From Halomonas getboli (GTDB taxonomy: Bacteria > Pseudomonadota > Gammaproteobacteria > Pseudomonadales > Halomonadaceae): 64,000 bases of DNA. The DNA is taken from NCBI RefSeq assembly GCF_023094245.1, contig NZ_JALMEW010000002.1, positions 186,001 to 250,000 on the forward strand, given 5' to 3'. A program made the position numbers and the translations under genes. The notes beneath the pieces are model-generated. The model had not been told where the DNA came from. It saw only the letters and a list, made by a program, of their open reading frames with translations, and did not search any database. Of the stretch, positions 1 to 7,062 are shown piece by piece (position 1 is the stretch's first letter; the number at the start of each line of letters is the position of its first letter).

Positions 1-639
1 GAGCAGCTGGCGCTCGGTCAGCGTCTCGCCGGCCATCACCCGGTTGACCAGGGCCTGATACTCCTTGGCGAACCGGCGCTCCAGGCGCTCGACCCGGCTG
101 GGCTGCACGTGGGTCAGCTCCCACCAGCCCACCGCGTTGCCCGCCATGCGCACGGCCTCGTGGCTCCAGCGGTGGCGGCGCGGCTCGTGGGCGTGGGCCG
201 TCACCTCGCGCCAGGCCTCAGCGACCGCCGGCATACCGAAGTCCTCCGGCGTAGGCGCCAGCAGCCTGATCAGCACAGGGATCGTCGGCGGCCAGGTATT
301 CCCCTCGCGCTTCAGATCGCTCATCGCCCGTTCCACCACCGGACGCGTCGGCAGAGCCACCCATCGGGCCAGCTCCATGGCCATCTCGCGCTTGCTCAGC
401 GCCAGCACGCTCTCGCTCGGGAACGCGCTCTCCCAGGTCCGCGGGTACAGCGCCGCCAGCCGGGTGAACACCTGATTCACCAGCGCCAGCGTCTCCGGCC
501 GGGGCGTCGTCTCCGCCTTCGCTTGGCCACCAGCCGTCGGCCCAGCTGGTGTCGTTCGGGTCGGCGAGCTGTTCGCGCACTCGCCGGCGGCGAGCCGCTG
601 GGTCTGTTGCGCCAGCAGCTCCGGCATCGCTTGAGACAT
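1..639 (-). CDS. Phage replication protein P-like helicase loader, C-terminus cut by window edge
   Basis: The minus-strand frame is open from 639 to the left edge of the window. It encodes about 213 residues, including TLALVNQVFTRLAALYPRTW, a stretch typical of lambda P-like proteins that deliver the host DnaB helicase to the phage origin. The start at 639 is well supported: GGAGGAAA lies about 6 bases upstream of the ATG. The start lies inside the 3' part of the O-like gene in another frame. It would be co-transcribed with cro and O from the promoter region near 1.7 kb. The assignment rests on local motifs and on the O-P gene order. The 3' end is not visible. Confidence 0.7.
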   Translation of the reverse strand, partial: MSQAMPELLAQQTQRLAAGECANSSPTRTTPAGPTAGGQAKAETTPRPETLALVNQVFTRLAALYPRTWESAFPSESVLALSKREMAMELARWVALPTRPVVERAMSDLKREGNTWPPTIPVLIRLLAPTPEDFGMPAVAEAWREVTAHAHEPRRHRWSHEAVRMAGNAVGWWELTHVQPSRVERLERRFAKEYQALVNRVMAGETLTERQLL

Positions 640-1462
640 GGGCGTTTCCTCCGGTGGCAGGCGCCTGGCGGCGCAGGTTCTCCTGCACCCAGCGCGCAAA
701 GCGGCGGGTCCAGTCGGCGGGGGTGGCAGTGCGCCCAGGCAGGGCGGCAAAGTGCTCGCGGAAGTCCAGCAGGGCGTGGTGCACGTCGGCATCGGGGGGC
801 AGCCCACGCTCCCAGCAGGCACGCTGCCAGGTGGGCAGGTCGGGTTCCCAGTCCAGGGTCATCGGTTGCTGGCGCTGGCGATGGCCAGCCAGGGGCGGCT
901 CGGGGTCGGCAGGATCGGCGGGGGCGTTCAGCGGCTGGCCGTCGTCGTCCAGGTCCTGGCCGAACACGCCCGGCGAATCGCTCGCGCCCGCGTCAGAGTG
1001 AGAGGGTGTTTGATTCATAGTGGTAGATTCAAGGGGTGTCACCGGTGACACCCTCCCCCTGTCAGTGGTGACACCCTCCCCTGTCAAATTGACACCCTCG
1101 GGGGGTGTCAATTTGGCACCCTCCCCGGATTGGCCAGACATAGAGGGGGTGTCAGATTGGCACCCTCCCCCGAAGCGCTCGATCACGGCCAGGTGGTAGC
1201 GGTTCGACATTTGCCGACCGTTCGTCGCGTGCCGCACCTCGACCTTCAGCAGGCCATGTTCCTCGAGCAGGTCCACCGCGCGCTGCACGCTGCGAACGCC
1301 GCAGCCCATCTCCAGCGCCATGGTGGAGATCGACGGCCAGCAGGCGTGTTGCTCGTCGGCGTAATCGGCCAGCAGCATCAGCGCCAGGCGGGCCGGCGCC
1401 TTCACCGTGGCGGGCAGCGTCTTGAGCGACTGACGCGCCCAGTGCATCGCAGCCAGGCTCAT
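218..1462 (-). CDS. Phage replication initiator, O-like, N-terminal winged helix
   Basis: The ORF encodes 414 residues. The first 90 or so form a winged-helix/HTH_36-type domain (for example CWPSISTMALEMGCGVRSVQ), which binds origin DNA in lambda O-like initiators. A hydrophilic linker follows, encoded by the repeat array at about 1033-1170, and then a C-terminal part ending in QLADPNDTSWADGWWP, typical of O-like proteins. Beyond about residue 300 the frame runs through the P gene with arginine/glycine-rich, shadow-like sequence, so the last 100 residues may be non-native or the result of a lost stop. GAGGT lies just upstream of the start. Initiation at the internal repeats and recruitment of P are inferred from gene order. 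Confidence 0.75.
   Translation of the reverse strand: MSLAAMHWARQSLKTLPATVKAPARLALMLLADYADEQHACWPSISTMALEMGCGVRSVQRAVDLLEEHGLLKVEVRHATNGRQMSNRYHLAVIERFGGGCQSDTPSMSGQSGEGAKLTPPEGVNLTGEGVTTDRGRVSPVTPLESTTMNQTPSHSDAGASDSPGVFGQDLDDDGQPLNAPADPADPEPPLAGHRQRQQPMTLDWEPDLPTWQRACWERGLPPDADVHHALLDFREHFAALPGRTATPADWTRRFARWVQENLRRQAPATGGNAHVSSDAGAAGATDPAARRRRVREQLADPNDTSWADGWWPSEGGDDAPAGDAGAGESGVHPAGGAVPADLGERVPERERAGAEQARDGHGAGPMGGSADASGGGTGDERSEARGEYLAADDPCADQAAGAYAGGLRYAGGR
1033..1170. repeat. Iteron array inside the O-like gene, candidate phage replication origin
   Basis: Five direct copies of TGRCACCCTCCCC (one with a diverged end) begin at about 1046, 1069, 1090, 1114 and 1158. The spacings are 23, 21, 24 and 44 bases, close to multiples of two helical turns. 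Inverted copies (GGTGTCACCGGTGACACC near 1036 and GGGGGTGTCA at 1101) are interleaved. In lambdoid phages the origin iterons lie within the O gene between the two domains, which is where this array is. The function is inferred from position and periodicity. Confidence 0.6.
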
Positions 1463-1503
1463 GGACGCACCTCGTGTTGTTCATGGATGCCCATACAGCA
1501 ACC

Positions 1504-1707
1504 TCAAGCGCGCTGAGCGCGGGCCGGTTTCGGCTTACGCTTGGAGGTGTCGGCGCGCAGAGCGCCAGCGGTACGGCCCTCGATCTCGAACTGGAGATTC
1601 GCGGGCAGCTGATCGGGCCACTGGCTCACGGCGCCCTTCGAGCGGCCGAGGGCCTTGGCGGCGGCGATGGTGCCGCCGAAGTGGTCGAGAACATCCTGCT
1701 TGGTCAT
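1504..1707 (-). CDS. Cro/DicC-like phage repressor
   Basis: The gene encodes a 67-residue single-domain DNA-binding protein. The helix-turn-helix is VLDHFGGTIAAAKALGRSKG followed by AVSQW, the usual Cro/YdaS/DicC pattern, and the C-terminus is basic (KRKPKPARAQRA). AGGAGG lies upstream of the ATG. It is the first gene of the leftward early operon (cro, O, P) and diverges from the CI-like gene across an 89-base operator region. By analogy with lambda it would repress the repressor gene and favour lytic replication. Confidence 0.8.
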   Translation of the reverse strand: MTKQDVLDHFGGTIAAAKALGRSKGAVSQWPDQLPANLQFEIEGRTAGALRADTSKRKPKPARAQRA

Positions 1708-1796
1708 GGGCGGGCCTCCTGTGTGCCCACCGAGTTTAGGTTTCTATCCACTGTGATGCAAGATTCTAAACACCCACGGGGTTTAATCTACTGAAC
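1708..1796. promoter_or_regulatory. Divergent cro/cI operator-promoter region
   Basis: This gap separates the divergent Cro-like and CI-like genes. It holds several GTTTA half-sites: GAGTTTAGG at 1732-1740, GATTCTAAAC at 1762-1771, and GTTTAATC at 1781-1788. The last two form an inverted pair (GATTnnAAAC...GTTTaATC). This is the layout of a lambdoid switch region. A further GTTTAGG occurs at 3110 in front of the next rightward gene set, consistent with control by the same repressor. Exact promoter boxes are not assigned. Confidence 0.6.
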
Positions 1797-2480
1797 ATGG
1801 ATAATCAAACGATGGGCCAGCGCATCCGAGCATTGCGCTTACAGCAGGGGCTCTCCCAGCAGGCGCTCGGCGACAAGATCGGGCGCTCAAAGGGCACAGT
1901 GAGCCAATGGGAGGCCGGGACAACCCATCCCGGCGGAGAGGTGCTGCTGCGCCTCGCTACGGTCTTGCGGCGGTCACCGCACTATCTGGCGACGGGGGCC
2001 GAGAGGACTGCTGAAACCCCCGCGTCATACCAGGCAGAGAGTCACTCGAATGTGGAAGGCCCCGCCGTGGGCGTCAGCCAAGGGAGGGTGCCTGTGAAGG
2101 GATCGGCGCAGCTCGGCCCATGCGGCTACTTCGAGGCATTGGACTACCCTGTTGAGCAGGGTGACGGCTACGTGATGGTGGAAAGCCAGGACGCCGACGC
2201 TTACGGCCTACGGGTGGTCGGCAACAGCATGATGCCGCGCATCAAGCACCACGAGTACGTCGTCATCGAGCCCAATCACCCCTACGTCAACGGCGACGAG
2301 GTGCTGGTCTGCACGCGCGACGGGCAGTGCATGATCAAGGTGTTCACCTGGCTACGTGACGGCCAGTACCGATTCGACAGCATCAACAACGACTTCGAGC
2401 CGCTGCACGTCTTCGAGGAAGAGGTGATGCGGATTCATTACGTTGGCGCCATCGTGAAGCCCTCTCGCTATATGCCCTGA
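1797..2480 (+). CDS. CI-like prophage repressor, HTH plus S24 self-cleavage domain
   Basis: The gene encodes 227 residues. An HTH_3 domain occupies residues 7-60 (LSQQALGDKIGRSKGTVSQW). A LexA/CI S24 peptidase domain occupies about 100-225. The catalytic serine is Ser144 in VGNSMMPRI and the lysine is Lys181 in MIKVF. The likely cleavage bond is Cys109-Gly110 in GPCGYF, a Cys-Gly bond as in UmuD rather than Ala-Gly as in lambda CI. The protein would maintain lysogeny by binding the adjoining operators and be inactivated through RecA during DNA damage. The gene is intact, so the switch may still work. Confidence 0.88.
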   Translation: MDNQTMGQRIRALRLQQGLSQQALGDKIGRSKGTVSQWEAGTTHPGGEVLLRLATVLRRSPHYLATGAERTAETPASYQAESHSNVEGPAVGVSQGRVPVKGSAQLGPCGYFEALDYPVEQGDGYVMVESQDADAYGLRVVGNSMMPRIKHHEYVVIEPNHPYVNGDEVLVCTRDGQCMIKVFTWLRDGQYRFDSINNDFEPLHVFEEEVMRIHYVGAIVKPSRYMP

Positions 2481-2528
2481 CTCACCGGGGCGGCGCCCGC
2501 TGGAATGCACTCATGACAGGAGGTCACC

Positions 2529-3008
2529 ATGCGAACCGCCCCGATTATCATTGCCGCCGCACTGCTGGCCGGCACCGCTCACGCCCAGGTCAACCGATGC
2601 GAGATCAATGGTCAGCCCACGTGGCAGAGCGCACCCTGCCCGCCCGGCACAGCAGTAGATCACGTCACTGTTCCCGAGCCTGATCCTCAAGCATCTGTCC
2701 CGCCGCGGGCGACGGCACCAGAGCCAGCGGAACCTCCTGCACCAGCCCCTCCCAAGCCCGCCACCGACCATGAGATATGCAGCAGCATCTCGGAAACTGC
2801 TGAGACCGTCATGAGGGCGCGACAGAACGGGGCCTCCATGCGCGAGATGATGGGCCGAGTCGGCGACAATAGCCTGCTCCACACCATGATAATGGAAGCA
2901 TTTCAGGATCCACGGTTCTCGACCGAGCCCATGCAGAATCGCTGGGTGCTGAGGTTCTCCAACAACTACTACCTCCAGTGCATGCAGCAAGCCGAAGCCC
3001 GCCGCTGA
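2529..3008 (+). CDS. Secreted proline-rich protein of unknown function
   Basis: The gene encodes 159 residues with a clear signal peptide (MRTAPIIIAAALLAGTAHA, cleaved before Gln20). A proline/alanine-rich linker (about residues 50-80) and a helical C-terminal domain with two cysteines follow. Two more cysteines sit near the mature N-terminus (NRCEINGQPTWQSAPC). That N-terminal part resembles the DUF4124-like motif of periplasmic proteins, a family guess only. AGGAGGTCACC precedes the ATG. It lies just downstream of the repressor gene, a usual site for lysogenic-conversion genes, and is followed by a strong terminator. Confidence 0.7.
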   Translation: MRTAPIIIAAALLAGTAHAQVNRCEINGQPTWQSAPCPPGTAVDHVTVPEPDPQASVPPRATAPEPAEPPAPAPPKPATDHEICSSISETAETVMRARQNGASMREMMGRVGDNSLLHTMIMEAFQDPRFSTEPMQNRWVLRFSNNYYLQCMQQAEARR

Positions 3009-3010
3009 CC

Positions 3011-3064
3011 GTTATCGGCATACCGATAACGCCCACCTAGCCCGCCCAATGAGGCGGGTTTTTT
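3011..3064 (+). terminator. Inverted repeat followed by a rho-independent terminator
   Basis: Directly after the stop codon lies a perfect inverted repeat, GTTATCGG-CATA-CCGATAAC (3011-3030). It is followed by a terminator hairpin CCCGCC-caatga-GGCGGG (3041-3058) with a T6 tract. The second element is a textbook terminator. The first may be a supporting hairpin or a protein site. Confidence 0.8.
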
Positions 3065-3081
3065 GTTGCCCCGATGTTTGA

Positions 3082-3140
3082 TTTTCTGAACTTTCTTCCT
3101 TGACGCCATGTTTAGGTCGCTATACGCTGAGTTCAGAAAA
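3082..3140 (+). promoter_or_regulatory. Early promoter region framed by an 11-bp inverted repeat
   Basis: TTTTCTGAACT (3082-3092) and AGTTCAGAAAA (3130-3140) are perfect inverted copies. Between them lie TTGACG (3100-3105), the repressor-type half-site GTTTAGG (about 3110) and TATACG (3121-3126). The 15-base spacer between the hexamers is short for sigma-70, so the exact boxes are uncertain. The arrangement suggests operators flanking the promoter of the rightward early operon. Confidence 0.5.
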
Positions 3141-3158
3141 CAAGACAGGGGAACAGCC

Positions 3159-3542
3159 ATGCAACTCACCTTCGGCAATTGGCAGGCCACGGCCAACCCG
3201 GATCGCCACTCCGGCCAGCTCGCCCCACGCGAAGCCCAGCACCTCATGGCCCTGGCCAGCGGCCTCTCCGCCAAGGAGATCGCCCGCGAGTTCGGCATCC
3301 AGCCGGCCACCGTCAAGCACAGCCTGATGCGCGTCTACGGCCGCCTGGGCGTGCACCGCGGCACTGCCGCCGTGGCCGAGGCCATCCGCCGAGGGTGGAT
3401 CGCTCCCCTGGTGCTGGCGCTGATGGTCGCCGACCTCAGCGGCCAGCACATCCAGCGCGTCCGCCAGCCGGCCCGCACGCGCCAGCAAATGTCCGCCACC
3501 AGCCGGGTCGCCCGGCGCGACCTCGGGAGCCTGTTCGCATGA
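3159..3542 (+). CDS. LuxR-type helix-turn-helix phage regulator
   Basis: The gene encodes 127 residues from the ATG at 3159, preceded by a GGGGAA-type ribosome site. An upstream in-frame ATG at 3108 lies within the promoter region and is less likely. The GerE/LuxR HTH is at residues 20-75: LAPREAQHLMALASGLSAKE followed by IAREFGIQPATVKHSLMRVY. No receiver or autoinducer domain precedes it, so it is a bare DNA-binding module. A short hydrophobic stretch (WIAPLVLALMVADLS) follows. It heads a run of ATGA-overlapped early genes and may regulate their promoter. Confidence 0.75.
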   Translation: MQLTFGNWQATANPDRHSGQLAPREAQHLMALASGLSAKEIAREFGIQPATVKHSLMRVYGRLGVHRGTAAVAEAIRRGWIAPLVLALMVADLSGQHIQRVRQPARTRQQMSATSRVARRDLGSLFA

Positions 3543-3859
3543 GCTACGCCACCCCCAACACCCTCAGCGAGCTGTACCGCCGCCACGGTCTAGCCACCGG
3601 CATCAGCGCCACCGTCATGCAGCTTCACGAATACGCCATGGCCGTGAGCCTGATGGGGCGCTACCACGCCGATGCCGATTACCAGGGCGCCAACCACTGC
3701 GTGCGCCTCACCATCCGCACGGCGCCAGCCGGCCGCCTGCTCTCGGTGGACGACATCGTACTGCCCCGCGACGACCGGCCGGCCGCCGAGGCCGTCAACC
3801 AGCTCGGCGCCGCCATCCACCGCCTCACCGGCTACCTGATGGAGGGCCCGCTGTCATGA
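3539..3859 (+). CDS. Small phage protein of unknown function
   Basis: The gene encodes 106 residues. The start ATG overlaps the previous stop (ATGA), which fixes the frame and implies translational coupling. The protein is a mixed alpha/beta sequence (SELYRRHGLATGISATVMQL, then VRLTIRTAPAGRLLSVDDIV) without catalytic or metal motifs that I recognise. It is part of the early operon between the HTH gene and the helicase-methylase genes. Confidence 0.65.
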   Translation: MSYATPNTLSELYRRHGLATGISATVMQLHEYAMAVSLMGRYHADADYQGANHCVRLTIRTAPAGRLLSVDDIVLPRDDRPAAEAVNQLGAAIHRLTGYLMEGPLS

Positions 3860-4167
3860 GCATCGTCGACCAGACCCTGCGCCAGCTCATCCGCAGCCGC
3901 GTCCACGAGATCACCGATCTGGCCGAGGAAATCAGCGATCGCATGATCTACGCCGTGGACGTCGAGCAATCCGGTCAATTCGGCGCCATCGCCATCACGA
4001 TCTTCGAGCTCACCGGGCATGGCGAAGGGCTGAAAGCCCAGGAGCCGATCAGCGTCACGCTGCCCGGCAACTACCACCGCCGCGATGACTGGCTCGACAC
4101 CCTCGACAGGCTCGAAGAAATCGCCCAGCAGCTCCGCACCATCCGCCATGGAGGTCAGCCGTCATGA
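3856..4167 (+). CDS. Small phage protein of unknown function
   Basis: The gene encodes 103 acidic residues. The N-terminal half is helical and charged (LIRSRVHEITDLAEEISDRM) and the C-terminal half is amphipathic with WLDTLDRLEEIAQQL. It overlaps the preceding gene by ATGA and the next gene by 4 bases. I do not recognise a family. Confidence 0.65.
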   Translation: MSIVDQTLRQLIRSRVHEITDLAEEISDRMIYAVDVEQSGQFGAIAITIFELTGHGEGLKAQEPISVTLPGNYHRRDDWLDTLDRLEEIAQQLRTIRHGGQPS

Positions 4168-4481
4168 ACCACGTCATCCCCGCCGCCGCGCTGGTGCTGC
4201 CCGTGCCGGTCCACGACCTCGCCGCCGCCTGGCTGCAACACGCCGAGCGCCACGGCGCCGCCGCGCCCGACACTGAGCTGCTGGCCGTGCCGATCATCGA
4301 CCGCAACAACAACCCGGCCTGGCGCCCCGCCATCCGCGTGCCCAGCACCCGCACGCTGCTGGTCATCCACACCGCCCGGCCGCACGCCACCGAGGCCGCC
4401 GCCACTCAGTGCCTGGCCGACCTGCTGCTGGCCATGGCCCGCGACGGCAGCGTCCGGGTCACCCAGGGAGTCGCCGCATGA
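4164..4481 (+). CDS. Small phage protein of unknown function
   Basis: The gene encodes 105 residues, alanine-rich, with an N-terminal hydrophobic helix (VIPAAALVLPVPVHDLAAAW) that is too interrupted to be a convincing membrane anchor. GGAGG precedes the ATG (GGAGGTCAGCCGTCATG). It is coupled to both neighbours by 4-base overlaps. No family is recognised. Confidence 0.6.
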   Translation: MNHVIPAAALVLPVPVHDLAAAWLQHAERHGAAAPDTELLAVPIIDRNNNPAWRPAIRVPSTRTLLVIHTARPHATEAAATQCLADLLLAMARDGSVRVTQGVAA

Positions 4482-4792
4482 ACCGCCAACCGCACAACAA
4501 CACCGCGGCCACCAGCCTCGGCGGCGGATTCGCCGCCCTGGTGATCGGCGTCGCCCTGGCCACCGGCGTGGCCATCGGCCAGACACCGAGCGCCCCGGTG
4601 AACGACACCGCCCAGCGCCAGTACTGCCAGGACGTCGCCCTCTGGATCGCCGAGGCAGCGCGCAACGTGCCGATCAACCTGCGCGTCGGCCAGCCCGACT
4701 ACCGCGGCACCGCCGCCGAGCAGTGCCCCGCCATCCGCCATTCCCACCTGCTGCACCTGGCCCAGCGCCAGCGCCATCCGGTGCAGTTCTGA
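4478..4792 (+). CDS. Small membrane-anchored phage protein
   Basis: The gene encodes 104 residues from the ATG at 4478, which overlaps the previous stop. One membrane segment, GGGFAALVIGVALATGVAIG, lies at about residues 15-35. A polar outer part with two cysteines (QYCQDVALWI and AEQCPAIRH) follows. The in-frame ATG at 4409 is inside the upstream gene and is not used here. Function unknown. Confidence 0.6.
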   Translation: MNRQPHNNTAATSLGGGFAALVIGVALATGVAIGQTPSAPVNDTAQRQYCQDVALWIAEAARNVPINLRVGQPDYRGTAAEQCPAIRHSHLLHLAQRQRHPVQF

Positions 4793-4802
4793 GGAGAGAT
4801 CA

Positions 4803-5153
4803 ATGGCCAAGCACACCATTAAGGCAATGCAGGTAGGCGTGAACCCGCGGGCAATCCAGCAGGCGTTCACCTCCATCGCCGGCCCGATCATCGAGGCCGG
4901 ATGCTGCGAGAGCGCCTATGGGCTCGATGAAGCGAAGCGCCATTTCGGCAACGAGGACGGTGATCTTCCCAAGGCCGGCGAGGTCATCATTGGGCGCTCG
5001 AAAGGGCTGGTCGTGAAGCTCGTCGTCGAGCCGGAGAGCGGCGGGTACTCGGGCGTGTTCCTCGAGCACGAAGAGGTCGATGGTATCGGCATCAATGCCA
5101 TCCGGCTGGATGACGGAAGTCTGATCGGCCCTCACGGGGAGATTTCGTCATGA
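4803..5153 (+). CDS. Phage protein of unknown function
   Basis: The gene encodes 116 residues with a good ribosome site (GAGGAGAGATCA before ATG). It is acidic, with a central beta-rich part (EVIIGRSKGLVVKLVVEPES) and a cysteine pair GCCES near residue 38. The stop overlaps the next gene's ATG. No family is recognised. Confidence 0.65.
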   Translation: MAKHTIKAMQVGVNPRAIQQAFTSIAGPIIEAGCCESAYGLDEAKRHFGNEDGDLPKAGEVIIGRSKGLVVKLVVEPESGGYSGVFLEHEEVDGIGINAIRLDDGSLIGPHGEISS

Positions 5154-5677
5154 TCCCCACCCCGATCTGGAAGGCCATCGCCCACCTCGCCAGCCGCCCC
5201 GCGGTCACCCGCTGGCTGCTGCGCCGGGCCATGCGCACCCCGTACTCGCACATCGTCAAGAACGGCGAGACGTACATGGAGCGCTACTGGCTGTTCAACC
5301 CCTACGACAACGCCACCCGCGTGGCCCGCCGGCCCTGGTGCCCGGTGTCGGTTCGCCTACACGTCATCCGCAAGCCGGACGAGGACGAGCACCTGCATGA
5401 CCACCCGTGGGACGCCCGCACCCTGATCCTCCGCGGCTGGTACCTCGAGGAACGCCACGGCCAGCACCTGACCTCGCGCCAGCCCGGCGACACCGCCGAG
5501 ATCGGCGTGCGCCGTTACCACCGCATCACCGACGTCTGCCAGGACGGCGCCGTGACGCTGTTCATCACCGGCCGCGAACGCGGCGACGGCTGGGGCTTCC
5601 TGGTCGACGGCCGGCACGTGCCGTGGCGCGAGTACTTCGCCCGCCCCTCCACCAGCCAAGCGGAGCTGTCGTCATGA
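5150..5677 (+). CDS. Cupin-like phage protein
   Basis: The gene encodes 175 residues. A probable cupin core runs from about 70 to 160: HLHDHPWDARTLILRGWYLE carries a histidine cluster of the cupin 1 type, and TLFITGRERGDGWGFLVDGR fits the second half of the barrel. Conserved phage proteins of this kind sit in early regions next to helicase and methylase genes, but their reaction is not known to me. It is coupled to its neighbours at both ends by 4-base overlaps. The cupin call is based on the H-x-H-x pattern and strand layout only. Confidence 0.55.
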   Translation: MIPTPIWKAIAHLASRPAVTRWLLRRAMRTPYSHIVKNGETYMERYWLFNPYDNATRVARRPWCPVSVRLHVIRKPDEDEHLHDHPWDARTLILRGWYLEERHGQHLTSRQPGDTAEIGVRRYHRITDVCQDGAVTLFITGRERGDGWGFLVDGRHVPWREYFARPSTSQAELSS

Positions 5678-7053
5678 ACGTCGAGTACCTCGATTTCGTC
5701 AGGAACAAGACCAAGCAGGATCAGCCGAGCGGCTTCGAGTGTGCCGACTTAGGCTTCGGCGGCCTGCCGCTAAAGGGGTTTCAGGTCCACATCGTGCGCT
5801 GGGCGCTGCGCCGCGGCCGGGCGGCCATCTTCGCCAACACTGGCCTGGGAAAGACGGCCATGCAAGCCACCTGGGCGGGGCATGTCGCCGAGCGTACTGG
5901 CCTGCCCGTGCTGATCGCCGCGCCGCTGTGCGTCGCCCGCCAGACCCAGCAGGAGGCCGCAAAGTTCGGCGTCCATGTCGAGTACGTGCGGGAGATACCG
6001 GCCACGCCGGACGGGGTCTACGTCACCAACTACGAGATGCTCGACAACTTCGCCCCCGAAGCCTTCGCCGGCATCGTGCTGGACGAGTCGAGCATCCTCA
6101 AGAACCGCGACGGTAAGACCCGGCGCAAGATCATCGACGACTGGAAGGCCTGCCCCTACCGGCTTTCGTGCACTGCCACGCCCTCGCCGAACGATCACAT
6201 GGAACTCGGCAACCAGGCAGAGTTCCTGGGGATCATGGGAATGGACGAGATGTTGGCCATGTTCTTCACCCACGACGGTGGCGACACCAGTAAGTGGCGC
6301 CTCAAGGGGCATGGCGCCAAGCGATTCTGGCAGTGGCTGGCGTCATGGGCGGTGACCATCCGCCTGCCGTCGGACATTGGCTTCGAGGACGACGGCTACA
6401 TTCTCCCGACCCTGCACACCCACGAGCACCTGGTAGCCAGCGAGTACGGCGACGACATGTTCACGTCCATCGCGCAGAGCCTCAGCGAGCGACGCCAGGC
6501 GAAGAAAGAGACGCTGGCCGAGCGGGTGGCCAAGGTAGCCGAGACCGTCGCTCAGGAGCCGGGCGAGCCCTGGCTGGTGTGGTGCCACACCAACGACGAG
6601 TCCGACGCGCTGGCCAAGGCGATCCAGGGTGCCGTCGAGGTGCGCGGCAGCGACAGCATCGAGAAGAAGGAGCAAGCCATCAACGGCTTCCTCGACGGCA
6701 GCGTCCGGGTGCTGGTCACCAAGCCGAGTATCGCCGGCATGGGCCTGAACTTGCAGCACTGCGCCCGCATGGCGTTCGTCGGACTGGATGACAGCTTCGA
6801 GCAGATGTATCAGGCCGTCCGCCGCTGCTGGCGATTCGGCCAGGCCCGGGAGGTGCACAGCCACATCGTCAGCGCCGAAAGCCTGGGCGCGATCAAGCAC
6901 AACGTCGAGCGCAAGGAACGCCAGATGGAGGATATGCAGGCCGCCATGGTGGAGCACATGAAGGACGCCATGGATTCCGGCCAGGCTGCCGCCATCGAGA
7001 AAACCGACTACCACCCCACCGTCGATATGGTGCTGCCCGCCTGGGTGGCCTAA
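5674..7053 (+). CDS. Phage SNF2/DEAD-type DNA helicase
   Basis: The gene encodes 459 residues from the ATG at 5674, which overlaps the previous stop (ATGA). Walker A is NTGLGKTA (residues 55-62). The Walker B box is a DESS variant (137-140). Motif III is SCTATPSPND. The C-terminal RecA lobe has RVLVTKPSIAGMGLNLQHC and QMYQAVRRCWRFGQ, the arginine-finger region. This is a compact superfamily 2, SNF2-like ATPase. It is followed by a DNA methyltransferase 9 bases away, a recurring pair in temperate phages. A role in replication, recombination or counter-defence is inferred. Confidence 0.85.
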   Translation: MNVEYLDFVRNKTKQDQPSGFECADLGFGGLPLKGFQVHIVRWALRRGRAAIFANTGLGKTAMQATWAGHVAERTGLPVLIAAPLCVARQTQQEAAKFGVHVEYVREIPATPDGVYVTNYEMLDNFAPEAFAGIVLDESSILKNRDGKTRRKIIDDWKACPYRLSCTATPSPNDHMELGNQAEFLGIMGMDEMLAMFFTHDGGDTSKWRLKGHGAKRFWQWLASWAVTIRLPSDIGFEDDGYILPTLHTHEHLVASEYGDDMFTSIAQSLSERRQAKKETLAERVAKVAETVAQEPGEPWLVWCHTNDESDALAKAIQGAVEVRGSDSIEKKEQAINGFLDGSVRVLVTKPSIAGMGLNLQHCARMAFVGLDDSFEQMYQAVRRCWRFGQAREVHSHIVSAESLGAIKHNVERKERQMEDMQAAMVEHMKDAMDSGQAAAIEKTDYHPTVDMVLPAWVA

Positions 7054-7062
7054 GGAGCGATC

